Below are positions 53,101 to 61,189 of a stretch of DNA of 64,000 nt, one piece after another; the first letter of the stretch is position 1, and each line of letters starts with the position of its first letter. The translations under genes were made by a program, and so were the position numbers. The DNA comes from Pseudomonas sp. 7P_10.2_Bac1 (GTDB lineage Bacteria; Pseudomonadota; Gammaproteobacteria; Pseudomonadales; Pseudomonadaceae). The notes below the pieces were generated by a model. That model searched no databases, had not been told where the DNA came from, and was given only the letters and a program-made list of their open reading frames with translations. The DNA lies in NCBI RefSeq assembly GCF_025465935.1, contig NZ_JANLNV010000090.1, positions 124,001 through 188,000 of the forward strand. The letters are read 5' to 3'.

Positions 53101-55586
53101 CGCAACAGGTGCGCGATTATCAGGCCGACCTCAGCGCTGCCGCATTGAGTTCGATGCTGGAGGTCATGCTCAAGGCCAAGCTGTTCAGCGGCGAGCTGGC
53201 CGAGCCCGATGCCCCCGCCATCCTGCACGCCTTGCAGGCCGAGCCGCGCCATCACTGGCTGGTGCGCCGCTGGTTGGGCGCGCTGTGCGAAGCAGGCCTG
53301 TTGCTCCAGGAACAATCACGTTATCGCCTGCCGCACACCGCGCCAAACCCGGCATTTGCCTGGGGCCGGGTGGAGCAGGCGGTCGCCACGGGGTTGTGCA
53401 GCCAGGCGCTGTTCGACTATCAGCTCAACCATGTACGGCAATTGCCGCAACTGCTCAGGGGCGAGGTCAACCCCTTCGACCTGCTGTTCCCCCAAGGCCA
53501 ACAGAACCTGGCCTTTCAGCTGTACGGCGGGGATGCCGTGTCGCGCTACAACAACCACAGCGTCGCCGCGCTGATCAACCGACTCGCCACTCACCATGCC
53601 GGTGACGGTCCGCTGCGCATCCTGGAAATCGGTGCCGGCACCGGGGCTACCAGCACGCCGGTGATCAGCCTGCTCGATGGCCTGGAGGTCGATTACCTGT
53701 TCACCGACATGACCGCGTTTTTCCTGCCGGCGGCCAAACAGCGCTTTGCCGACCACGTCTGGGTGCGCTATGGCGTGCTGGACATTGACCAGGACATCCG
53801 GCCGCAAGGGCTGGCCAGCAACACCGTGGATATCGTGCTGTGCGCGGGCATGCTCAACAGCGTCAAGGACATCGACAATGCCCTCGGCCAGATCACTGAA
53901 TTGCTCAGCCCCGGTGGGTGGCTGGTGTTCAGCGAACCCACCGGCGAATGGCCGCCGATCCTGTTGACCCAGGGCTTCATGATGACGCCGGTCAATGGCG
54001 ACCACGACCAGGGCCGCAGTGGCTTGCGCAACGCCGAGATCTGGCAGGCGCAGGTCAAGGCGTTTGGCGGTGAATGCCTGCCCGCCCTGCCCCGCGCGGA
54101 CCACCCGTTGGCCGCCCTTGGCATGCAGGTGTTTGCCGCACGCTTCAAGGCCGGGTTCCAGCGCCTGGACGTCGAGAGCCTGCGCCGTGCCCTGGCGCAG
54201 CGCCTGCCGGACTATATGCTGCCGGCGCACCTGCAAGTGCTCGACCGTTTGCCACTGACCGCCAACGGCAAGGTCGACCGCAAGACCCTGGCCGGTTGGC
54301 GCCCCGCCGCCGATGCCCAGGCACCAGCTGGCCAGGAGGCACCGATCGATCCGTTGACGGCCGAGTTGTGCCGGTTGTGGGCCGAGGCCTTGGGCCTGGC
54401 GCAGATTGGCGTCGACGACAGCTTCTATGAGAAAGGCGCCGACTCGCTGATCCTCGCCCGCGTCGCCGGCCAACTGCGTGAACAACTGACCCAGGCCCAA
54501 AGCCTGAGCTACGACACACTGCTGCGGCAGATGCTCAACGAGCCGAATGTCGCCGCCCTGGCGCGCCTGCTCAACCATGGCGAAACAGCGCCTGCCGCCA
54601 CAGCAACGAGCGGCGAAGCCCAGCGCTCATCGAGCAGCAACGCGTTGGTGGTGCCGTTTGGCGGTGGCGAGGTTGGCCCAGTGCGAGTGATGTTCCATGC
54701 CGCCCTCGGCACCCTGGATTACTTCCAGCACCTGGGCCGCGCCCTGGCCGAGCAGCAGGCCGGGCCGGTGATCGGCTTTGCCGTGGCCGACACCGCGCAA
54801 TACCTGGCGCTGGAGCCCAAGCGCCTGATCGAAAGCGTGGCCCAGGACTACGCCGAACGCTTGATCGCCGAGGGCCATCAACGCTTCCAGTTGATCGGTT
54901 ACTGCCTCGGCGGGCTGCTCGCCACCGAGGTCGCCCGGCGCTTGCTCGAACGCGGCATGGAAGTGGTGGACCTGAGCCTGATCGACAGCATCCCGATGTT
55001 CATCGACACCGACGAAGAGCTGGCCTACGAGGCGATCTTCGTGCCCAACCTGAACCTCGACCCGGTCAAGACCGTGTTCGGCGCACATATCGAAGACTAC
55101 GACGTGTACCGCGCCATCGACCTGTTGATGGCCCGCGACAACCGCCGCGTCCCCGCCGGGGCCATGGCGGCGTTGAGCGGCGATCCGGGGCTGGAAGCCT
55201 TGGCGCTGGCGGTGCAGCAACAGTCGGCGCGCAGCCAGGAAGAACGCCTGGCCGAGTACGCGCGCCTGGCGTCCGGCCAGGCCGGTGTGCCCATCGGCCC
55301 CGAGCTGGTGCCGACGCTGTTCCGGGTGTGCCGCCACAGCATGCGCGCGGCGCGGTTCGACCCGCCGCCGTTGCTCGGCAACATGACCTACCTGCGCTGC
55401 CTGGAGCAGCAATCGTTCGGCATCACCGGCGGTGTCGGCCACCTGGCGGCACCGTTCTGGGAAAACGCGTGCCTGGGGCGGTTCGACTTGATCGATGTGC
55501 CCGGCAACCACTTCAGCGTGATCGAACCGCCCCACGTCCACATCGTCACCGCACACCTGCTCGAGGCCCTTCGGAAAAACTCATGA
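50112..55586 (+). CDS. NRPS2: TubC docking-Cy-A(MT)-PCP-TE, PchF-like
   Basis: A 1824-residue terminal NRPS. An N-terminal TubC-type docking domain (1 to about 55, LLSELKSLGVELWHQDGQLKF) receives the chain from NRPS1. Next come Cy (about 72-500, DSLIAD D201-D206) and A3 (about 520-985, YTSGSTGEPKG, pocket DLYNLSLIWK, Cys). A methyltransferase is inserted between A8 and A10 (about 985-1340, SAM motif LEIGAGTGATS near 1171), then A10 NGKVDRKTL, PCP (GADSL, Ser1445) and a thioesterase (about 1525-1824). The TE nucleophile motif is GYCLGG, with Cys1598 instead of Ser. The layout matches PchF plus a docking domain. ATG 50112 has AGGAG ten bases upstream, 37 bases after NRPS1. Confidence 0.92.
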   Translation: MPAATLLSELKSLGVELWHQDGQLKFRAPQGLLDAERLAQLREHKQQILHLLESQERPLVQADSALRHAPFPLTDVQNAYLLGRQSSFGYGNVACHGYLELSWPTLDPQQVEQAWNRLITRHDMLRAVIASEGSQRVLADVAHYPVAVADLRGAPLEQHQHAVQQIRQAMEQKLYPTEQWPLFELRLSHSDSGDTLHFSMDSLIADWASAQLLFNELEQLLQDPHTELPPLDITFRDYLLAERGLLEGSRHQRDREYWLARIDELPAAPQLPVPLSGEDTSVPRFQRHSAQLDRAQWAALKTAASERGLTPSIVVLSAYVGTLQRWSQQPVFSLNLTLLNRLPLHPQVDRLVGDFTSVSLLQVNDPQGQDFTTQARQLGSQLFADLEHRLFSGVQVMREIGRRRGREASAMPVVFTSAIGLSIDPPAASQRRVGHGLTQTPQVTLDCQVMDDTRGLHIHWDVRQGVFPDGLVDDMQQAFLAELQLLALDPAAWEHPMQVPLPAWQRRERLAANATAAPLPNGRLHDGLLAMAWEHPHALAVIDASGNLTYAALAERALAVAATLQAAGCTAQEPVAILMPKGLDQVVAVYGVLLAGAAYLPLDNNAPAARRDRVLRSAKVRHVLGQSQAQPHEPLPEALHWHAVDGLSPARPDFEVVDGSPDDLAYVIYTSGSTGEPKGVMISHRAALNTVQDINRRFQLNADDRVLGLAQLSFDLSVYDLFGPLAVGGTLVLPDPARGADPSHWAELVQRHQVTLWNSVPAQLHMLAHYLHAEPRPLDSLRLALLSGDWIALNLPPQLQQLLPGLALVGLGGATEASIWSNLHPIGAIDPAWRSIPYGLPLANQGFRVLDSQWRDAPTWVPGDLYITGVGLAQGYLGDQALSDARFFAHPLDGQRLYRTGDRGRYLPGGELEFLGREDGQVKIRGHRVELGEIEAALLATPGVDSAVSLVTGEASGERSLLAFVTAARVEPEPLPDVPLLAAINRYADSQIGTFDAQQVRDYQADLSAAALSSMLEVMLKAKLFSGELAEPDAPAILHALQAEPRHHWLVRRWLGALCEAGLLLQEQSRYRLPHTAPNPAFAWGRVEQAVATGLCSQALFDYQLNHVRQLPQLLRGEVNPFDLLFPQGQQNLAFQLYGGDAVSRYNNHSVAALINRLATHHAGDGPLRILEIGAGTGATSTPVISLLDGLEVDYLFTDMTAFFLPAAKQRFADHVWVRYGVLDIDQDIRPQGLASNTVDIVLCAGMLNSVKDIDNALGQITELLSPGGWLVFSEPTGEWPPILLTQGFMMTPVNGDHDQGRSGLRNAEIWQAQVKAFGGECLPALPRADHPLAALGMQVFAARFKAGFQRLDVESLRRALAQRLPDYMLPAHLQVLDRLPLTANGKVDRKTLAGWRPAADAQAPAGQEAPIDPLTAELCRLWAEALGLAQIGVDDSFYEKGADSLILARVAGQLREQLTQAQSLSYDTLLRQMLNEPNVAALARLLNHGETAPAATATSGEAQRSSSSNALVVPFGGGEVGPVRVMFHAALGTLDYFQHLGRALAEQQAGPVIGFAVADTAQYLALEPKRLIESVAQDYAERLIAEGHQRFQLIGYCLGGLLATEVARRLLERGMEVVDLSLIDSIPMFIDTDEELAYEAIFVPNLNLDPVKTVFGAHIEDYDVYRAIDLLMARDNRRVPAGAMAALSGDPGLEALALAVQQQSARSQEERLAEYARLASGQAGVPIGPELVPTLFRVCRHSMRAARFDPPPLLGNMTYLRCLEQQSFGITGGVGHLAAPFWENACLGRFDLIDVPGNHFSVIEPPHVHIVTAHLLEALRKNS

Positions 55587-57322
55587 CGACCGCTCTGGAT
55601 ACCCTGAAACGCCCGGTCAACCGCCTGATCCGCATCGGCGTGGTGTTTGCCGCGATTGGCGCGCTGGTCAACCTGGTGCCCTTTATCGGACTGACCGAAC
55701 TGGGCCGCTTGCTGCTGGCCGGCAGCGCCGACAGCCACACCTTGTGGCTATGGGCCGCGCTGGTGGTGATCGCCCTGAGCCTGGGCTGGATGGCCAGCGG
55801 CGTGGCCCTGTGGCTGACCCACCTGGCCGACCACCGCTTGCAGGCCAGCCTGCGCGAAGCCATGGTGCGCAAGCTGGGGCGCGTGCCCTTGGGCTGGTAC
55901 ACCGACACCACTTCGGGCGCCGTGCGCAAAGTGGTGCAGGACGACCTCGAAGACCTGCACCACCTGATCGCCCACCATGCGGTGGAACTTACGGCGGCGA
56001 TCGTCACGCCCCTGGCCGGGCTGGCATGGCTGGCCACGTTGAACTGGCGCCTGGCGCTGCTGGCGGTGCTGACCCTGCCGATCTATGCGGTGGCCTACAG
56101 CCTGATGATGCGCGGCTTCGGCGCCAAGATGCAGTTGCTGGACAAGAGCATGACCCGCGTCAGCGCGGCGATTGTCGAGTTTGTGCATGGCATTGCGGTG
56201 GTCAAGGCGTTTGGCCGCGTAGGCCAGGCCCATCGCAGCTATCAACAGGCCGTCAACCAGTTCAGCGAGCAATACGCCGGCTGGGTCAAGCCGCTGCTAC
56301 GCCTGGAAGCGTTTTCATCGATGGCCTTGAGTGTGCCGGTGATTCTGCTGGTGAGCCTGGGGGTGGGCAGCCTGTTGCTGGCCAGGGGCTGGATCACGCC
56401 CCTGGAACTGTTTGCCGAGACGCTGGTGGCAGTGGTCATTCCACAATCGTTGCTGGTGATCAATCAGAGCCTGACCGCCCAGCGCACCGCCCTTGCCGCG
56501 GCCGACCGTATCGAAGCGCTGCTGGACGTCGAAGAACTGCCCACGCCCAAGGTCTGCATGCAGCCCCAAGGCAGCGACATCACATTTGAACAGGTGCAGT
56601 TCGGCTACGACCCCGCGCACCTGATCCTCAATGGCGTGGACCTGCACTGCCCGGCCGGCAGCGTGACCGCTCTGGTCGGCGCTTCCGGTTCCGGTAAATC
56701 GACCCTGGCCAAGCTCGTACCGCGCTTTCACGACGTGAATGCCGGCCGCGTGCGGGTGGGCGGTGCCGATGTGCGCGAGATCGACCCGCGCCAGCTGTAC
56801 CAGCAGGTCGGCTTCGTGTTGCAGGACGCGCAACTGGTGCACGGCACCGTCGCCGATAACCTGCGCCTGGGCCGCCCCGAGGCCAGTGACGAGGACGTCG
56901 AGGCGGCGGCGCGTTCGGCACAGATTCACCAACGTATCCAGGCCCTGCCCCGGGGGTATCAGTCGATGATCGGCGAAGACGCGATTTTCTCCGGCGGTGA
57001 AGCACAGCGCTTGTCCATCGCCCGCACGCTGTTGGCCGACACCCCGGTGCTGATCCTCGATGAGGCCACCTCCCATGCCGACCCCGAATCCGAGGCGCTG
57101 ATCCAGGACGCTCTGTCGGCCTTGGCCCGAGGCCGCACGGTGCTGGTGATCGCCCACCGCCTGGCGAGCATCAGTGGCGTGGATCAGATCGTCGTCCTCG
57201 GCCAGGGCCGCGTGCTCGAAAGCGGCCGCCATGAGCAATTGCTGGCGGCCAACGGCGCCTATGCCCGCCTGTGGCGCGCCAGCGCCGAGACCACCGCCCC
57301 CGACCTGGAGATGCCCCTGTGA
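55583..57322 (+). CDS. ABC exporter half-transporter 1 (PchH/YbtP-like)
   Basis: A 579-residue fusion of a six-helix type-IV ABC exporter domain (1 to about 320) and an ATPase (about 345-575). It has Walker A GASGSGKST, an atypical signature FSGGEAQRLSIAR, Walker B VLILDEATSHADPESE and switch IAHRL. The start overlaps the NRPS2 stop (ATGA). In pyochelin and yersiniabactin loci a pair of such exporters (PchHI, YbtPQ) follows the synthetases. It probably forms a heterodimer with the next gene for export or inner-membrane import of the metallophore. Confidence 0.9.
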   Translation: MTTALDTLKRPVNRLIRIGVVFAAIGALVNLVPFIGLTELGRLLLAGSADSHTLWLWAALVVIALSLGWMASGVALWLTHLADHRLQASLREAMVRKLGRVPLGWYTDTTSGAVRKVVQDDLEDLHHLIAHHAVELTAAIVTPLAGLAWLATLNWRLALLAVLTLPIYAVAYSLMMRGFGAKMQLLDKSMTRVSAAIVEFVHGIAVVKAFGRVGQAHRSYQQAVNQFSEQYAGWVKPLLRLEAFSSMALSVPVILLVSLGVGSLLLARGWITPLELFAETLVAVVIPQSLLVINQSLTAQRTALAAADRIEALLDVEELPTPKVCMQPQGSDITFEQVQFGYDPAHLILNGVDLHCPAGSVTALVGASGSGKSTLAKLVPRFHDVNAGRVRVGGADVREIDPRQLYQQVGFVLQDAQLVHGTVADNLRLGRPEASDEDVEAAARSAQIHQRIQALPRGYQSMIGEDAIFSGGEAQRLSIARTLLADTPVLILDEATSHADPESEALIQDALSALARGRTVLVIAHRLASISGVDQIVVLGQGRVLESGRHEQLLAANGAYARLWRASAETTAPDLEMPL

Positions 57323-59064
57323 TCCGCAGCCTTGTGACTTTATTGGGCCCGGCCCATGCTACGCGTCTCTACCGCTACCTCGCATGGCTGGTGACCAGTG
57401 CCGTACTGCAAGGCCTGGCCGTAGCGTTGCTGGTGCCGATCCTGCACGCGCTGTTCGCCGGTGACCTGCCCACGGCCATGGCCTGGCTGGCCGGCCTGGC
57501 GGCAATGGTAGTGTTGACCTGCATCGCTCATTACCAGCAGGCGATGAAGGGCTTTGCCCTGGCCCTGGTGGTGCTGACCACCCTGCATGATCGCCTCGGC
57601 CAGCACCTGGTCAGACTGCCATTGGGCTGGTTCAACTCGGAGAAAGTCGGACGCCTGTCGCGCAGCGCCACCAGCGGCACGCTGATGGTCACCGGGTTGT
57701 TTGCCCATTACCTGGGGCCGGTGGTATCCGGCGTGGTGGTGCCGGCCACGGTCGCGCTGACCCTGTTCGTGTTCGACTGGCGCCTGGGGCTGACCGCCGT
57801 GCTGTGCGCGCCGCTGATCTACTTCACTCATCATTGGTCGGCCGCCGCCATCGGCAGCAACGATGCGCGGGTTGAAGCCGCCGCCACCCTCGCCGGTAAC
57901 CGGGTCGTGGAGTTCGCCCGCTACCAGCAAGTACTGCGCGCCTTTGGCCGGACCCAGCACGGTTATCAACCATTGCAGGCGGCCAACCTGGCACAGAAAC
58001 AGGCCGGCGGTTCGATGCTGTCCCAGACCTTTCCCAAGCTGCTGGCCGGCGGGCTGACCGTGCAACTGGCGTTCGCGCTGCTGGTGGGCGTGGGCATTGC
58101 CCTCGCTGCCCAGGGCGAGATCGACGCTATCCAACTGGTCGCCCTGCTCGCCCTGGCGGCGCGGTTTGTCGGGCCGCTGGCCGAAGCGGCGGCGCGCAGC
58201 GGCCTGTTGCGCATGGCCGGCAACGACCTGGATCAACTGGTAGGCATCCTGCGCGAGCCGCCGTTGCCGGAACCCGTGGCCAGCCAGCCGTTGACCGCAC
58301 CCGGCAGCCTGGCCTTCGAACAGGTGAGCTTCGCCTACCCCAGCGGCCCCACGGTGTTGAGAAACCTGACGTTCGACGCGCCGGCCCACTCGATGACCGC
58401 GATTGTCGGTGCCTCGGGCTCGGGCAAGACCACCGTCACTCGCCTGCTGATGCGTTTTTTCGATGCGACCGAGGGCCACGTCAAGGTCGGCGGCGTGGAC
58501 GTGCGTGAGCTGTCCAACGAGGCGCTGATGGCGCAACTGTCACTGGTGATGCAGGACGTCTACCTGTTCGACGACAGCCTCGAAGCCAATATCCGCGTGG
58601 GCAGCCCGGATGCCAGTGCGCGCCAGGTGGCCGAAGCGGCAAGGCTGGCCGGCGTCGATGAAATCGTCGCGCGCCTGCCCCAGGGTTGGAACACGCCAGT
58701 GGGCGAAGGCGGCGCATCATTGTCGGGTGGCGAACGCCAGCGGGTGTCCCTGGCCAGGGCGTTGCTCAAGCGCGCGCCCATCGTGCTGCTGGATGAAGCC
58801 ACCGCCGCGCTCGACCCGCAGACCGAAGCCTTTGTGCAGGCCGCCATTCGCAGCCTGATGCAAAGCTCCACCGTGCTGGTGATCGCCCATCGCTTACCGA
58901 CCATCATGGCCGCCGACCAGATCCTGGTACTGGACGAAGGCCGCCTGATGGAAGCCGGCACCCATGCGCAGTTGCTGAGCCTCGAGGGCCGCTACGCCAG
59001 GTTCTGGCATGACCGCCAGCGCGCCGGTGGCTGGCGCCTGAATGCGCAGGCCGAGCCATGCTGA
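57319..59064 (+). CDS. ABC exporter half-transporter 2 (PchI/YbtQ-like)
   Basis: A 581-residue TM-ATPase fusion. It has six helices, then Walker A GASGSGKTT, signature LSGGERQRVSLARAL, Walker B IVLLDEATAALDPQTE and switch IAHRL. The GTG start at 57319 overlaps the previous stop (GTGA), with VIRSLVTLLG as the N-terminus. Unlike its partner it has a canonical signature motif, fitting an asymmetric heterodimer. Confidence 0.9.
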   Translation: MIRSLVTLLGPAHATRLYRYLAWLVTSAVLQGLAVALLVPILHALFAGDLPTAMAWLAGLAAMVVLTCIAHYQQAMKGFALALVVLTTLHDRLGQHLVRLPLGWFNSEKVGRLSRSATSGTLMVTGLFAHYLGPVVSGVVVPATVALTLFVFDWRLGLTAVLCAPLIYFTHHWSAAAIGSNDARVEAAATLAGNRVVEFARYQQVLRAFGRTQHGYQPLQAANLAQKQAGGSMLSQTFPKLLAGGLTVQLAFALLVGVGIALAAQGEIDAIQLVALLALAARFVGPLAEAAARSGLLRMAGNDLDQLVGILREPPLPEPVASQPLTAPGSLAFEQVSFAYPSGPTVLRNLTFDAPAHSMTAIVGASGSGKTTVTRLLMRFFDATEGHVKVGGVDVRELSNEALMAQLSLVMQDVYLFDDSLEANIRVGSPDASARQVAEAARLAGVDEIVARLPQGWNTPVGEGGASLSGGERQRVSLARALLKRAPIVLLDEATAALDPQTEAFVQAAIRSLMQSSTVLVIAHRLPTIMAADQILVLDEGRLMEAGTHAQLLSLEGRYARFWHDRQRAGGWRLNAQAEPC

Positions 59065-60161
59065 TCGGTGTAGTGGGCGCCAGTGGCGACGTCGGCCTGG
59101 CCAGCGTCCAGGCGCTGTTGAGCTTGGGCGTGAACGACCTGCGCCTGGGCGGGCGTAACCCGAAAAACGGTGCGCGCTGCCTGGCGCTGCTCCAGCAGCA
59201 ATGGCCCGACGCACGCCTGCAATGGACAACGGTGGACTTCAACGACGCGCCTGCCCTGGCCGCGTTCGCCCGCCGCTGCGACGTGCTGCTCAACTGCGCC
59301 GGCCCGTCCTGGCAAGTGCAGGACCGTGCCGCGCAGGCGGCGCTGAAGGCCAATGCCCATTACGTCGATGCAGCAGGCGATATGCATCTTGAGCCGTCGC
59401 GGTGGCGTGGTCGTTGCGCGGTACTCGGCGCTGGCCTGCAACCGGGATTTACCGGCCTGCTGCCACGCTGGCTGGCGGAGCAGGCATTCACCCAGGTGCA
59501 GGGCCTGACCAGCTATTTCGGCCTGCGTGATCAATTCACCGCCGTGGCCGCCGACGACTTCCTGCAAGGCGCGGTGGACGGCTCCAGCGAACCCTTGGCC
59601 GCCTGGCGCAACGGCCGTCGCAGCCGCGCGCTGAGACGGCGCCGGGATGTGGTGTTGCCGTGTTTCCCAGGCCAAGTCCATCTGCTGCCCTACTTGAACC
59701 ACGAAGGCGAACGCCTGGCCAGGGACCTGCGCCTGGACGTCGGTGAATGGTTCAACGTGATCACCGACGGCTACGTGCTGAAGGCCCTCGACCAGGCCCA
59801 TGGCCTGCCGCGCGCCGACGCCGTGCAACGGTTGTGCGCAGCCAGCCTGCTGGACCTCAGCGGCCAGGCGCCCTTCGTCACCCTGCTGCTGCAACTCGAA
59901 GGTCTGTGCGACGGCCAGGCGCGAACCCGCAGCCTGATTTTCAGTGGCACAGGCAACGCGGCGCTGACCGGTGCAATGGCGGCGGCCACGGTGGTGAGCG
60001 TGCTGGAAGGCGAGATCAGCCCTGGCTGCCATTACGCCGCCGAGGCGTTGCCCCCCGCCGCCAGCCTTGAACGCCTGCAACGTACGGCGGCGATCCGCGC
60101 GCTGAACCTGCTGCACGGCCCGCTCGATCACTTGCACCGCGTCGAAGAAGGTTGCTTATGA
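59058..60161 (+). CDS. saccharopine-dehydrogenase-like NAD(P) oxidoreductase
   Basis: A 367-residue protein with a Rossmann fold at the N-terminus (IGVVGASGDVGLASVQALL), then RLGGRNPKNG, CDVLLNCAGPSWQVQDRAAQAAL and YVDAAGD. These are the marks of the saccharopine-dehydrogenase/trans-acting enoyl-reductase-like NADP domain. It overlaps the previous gene by seven bases. Pyochelin-type loci encode a thiazoline reductase of the Gfo/Idh/MocA family (PchG/Irp3) here. I see no such gene, so this protein may take over imine reduction or act on another intermediate. That role is inference. Confidence 0.8.
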   Translation: MLIGVVGASGDVGLASVQALLSLGVNDLRLGGRNPKNGARCLALLQQQWPDARLQWTTVDFNDAPALAAFARRCDVLLNCAGPSWQVQDRAAQAALKANAHYVDAAGDMHLEPSRWRGRCAVLGAGLQPGFTGLLPRWLAEQAFTQVQGLTSYFGLRDQFTAVAADDFLQGAVDGSSEPLAAWRNGRRSRALRRRRDVVLPCFPGQVHLLPYLNHEGERLARDLRLDVGEWFNVITDGYVLKALDQAHGLPRADAVQRLCAASLLDLSGQAPFVTLLLQLEGLCDGQARTRSLIFSGTGNAALTGAMAAATVVSVLEGEISPGCHYAAEALPPAASLERLQRTAAIRALNLLHGPLDHLHRVEEGCL

Positions 60162-61189
60162 ATGCCGCCCTGAATGAGCTTGAACACCTGAGCCTGTGCG
60201 TCATGGCCCAAGTGCTGCTGCACACCCAGGCTTTGCCGGTGCAGCTCTGGCGCAGCCCTGCGCATATCAACCAGGCCCTGGGCACGGCCCCACGTCATGC
60301 CTGGATTGTACGGCGCTGGCTGGCAGCACTGTCACGCACCGGTGTTGTACGGGACGACGGCGAACGCCTCGCCTGGCAGGGCACGCCGCCACAAGCAGCA
60401 GTCGGCGAGTTGCCACGGCTGTATGCCGCCCTGGGCTTCCCCGCCAACATGGCGTTCCTGCACACCCAGGTCATCGAGTACCTGCCCGCGCTGCTGCGCG
60501 ATCATATCGCCCTGGCGCCCTTACTGCTGCAAGCCGGTGACCCTGTGGCGGTGCTTGGGGCCTACCAGCAGAACCACTTCACCACGGCAATCAATCAAGC
60601 CCTGGCGGCACGGGCTCGCGAAGTCAGTGCCGCCGGCGATCGGTTACGTGTGCTGGAACTGGGCGGCGGTGCCGGCTACACCACGCGCGCCGTGCTGGCA
60701 GCGCTGGAAGACCGCGAAAAAGACTATCGCTTTACCGACATCAGTACGCTGTTCACCGGCGCGGCCCAGCGCCAATTTCGCCTGGAACCGGGGATGCAAT
60801 TCGGCTTGCTCGACCTGGACCGCGACTTCAGCCACCCGGGCATCGAGGCCCGCGGCCAGGACCTGGTGATCGCCGGCAATGTGCTGCATAACGCCCGCGA
60901 CCTGCCACGCAGCCTGGCGCAAATCCGTGCCTGCCTGCGCGATGGCGGCACCTTGTTGTTCAGTGAGTCGATCGCCGACAACCCGGCGATGCTGACCTTC
61001 ATGCACCTGTTGCTGTCACCGCCCGCCGATGCGCCACAGCGGACCTCGGATGAAGCGTTCATGGCGCCCGACGCATGGCGCCAGGCCTTGCAAGCCCAAG
61101 GTTTTCAGTTGCTGGGCGTATGGCCCGATGCAGCCGACCCACTGGCGACTGCCGGGCAACGCTTGTTCCACGCCACAGGAGTTTCATGA
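60158..61189 (+). CDS. stand-alone SAM methyltransferase related to NRPS MT domains
   Basis: A 343-residue protein. A helical N-terminal half contains a winged-helix-like segment (HAWIVRRWLAALSRTGVVRDDGERLAWQ), followed by a class-I MT core (about 160-340, LELGGGAGYTTRAVL, DLVIAGNVLHNARDL, GTLLFSES). The same N-helical/MT arrangement lies inside NRPS2 (HHWLVRRWLGALCEAGLLLQ ... LEIGAGTG), so this looks like an excised NRPS MT module. ATG 60158 overlaps the previous stop, with AAGAAGG six bases upstream. Target (N, O or C) unknown. Confidence 0.82.
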   Translation: MNAALNELEHLSLCVMAQVLLHTQALPVQLWRSPAHINQALGTAPRHAWIVRRWLAALSRTGVVRDDGERLAWQGTPPQAAVGELPRLYAALGFPANMAFLHTQVIEYLPALLRDHIALAPLLLQAGDPVAVLGAYQQNHFTTAINQALAARAREVSAAGDRLRVLELGGGAGYTTRAVLAALEDREKDYRFTDISTLFTGAAQRQFRLEPGMQFGLLDLDRDFSHPGIEARGQDLVIAGNVLHNARDLPRSLAQIRACLRDGGTLLFSESIADNPAMLTFMHLLLSPPADAPQRTSDEAFMAPDAWRQALQAQGFQLLGVWPDAADPLATAGQRLFHATGVS

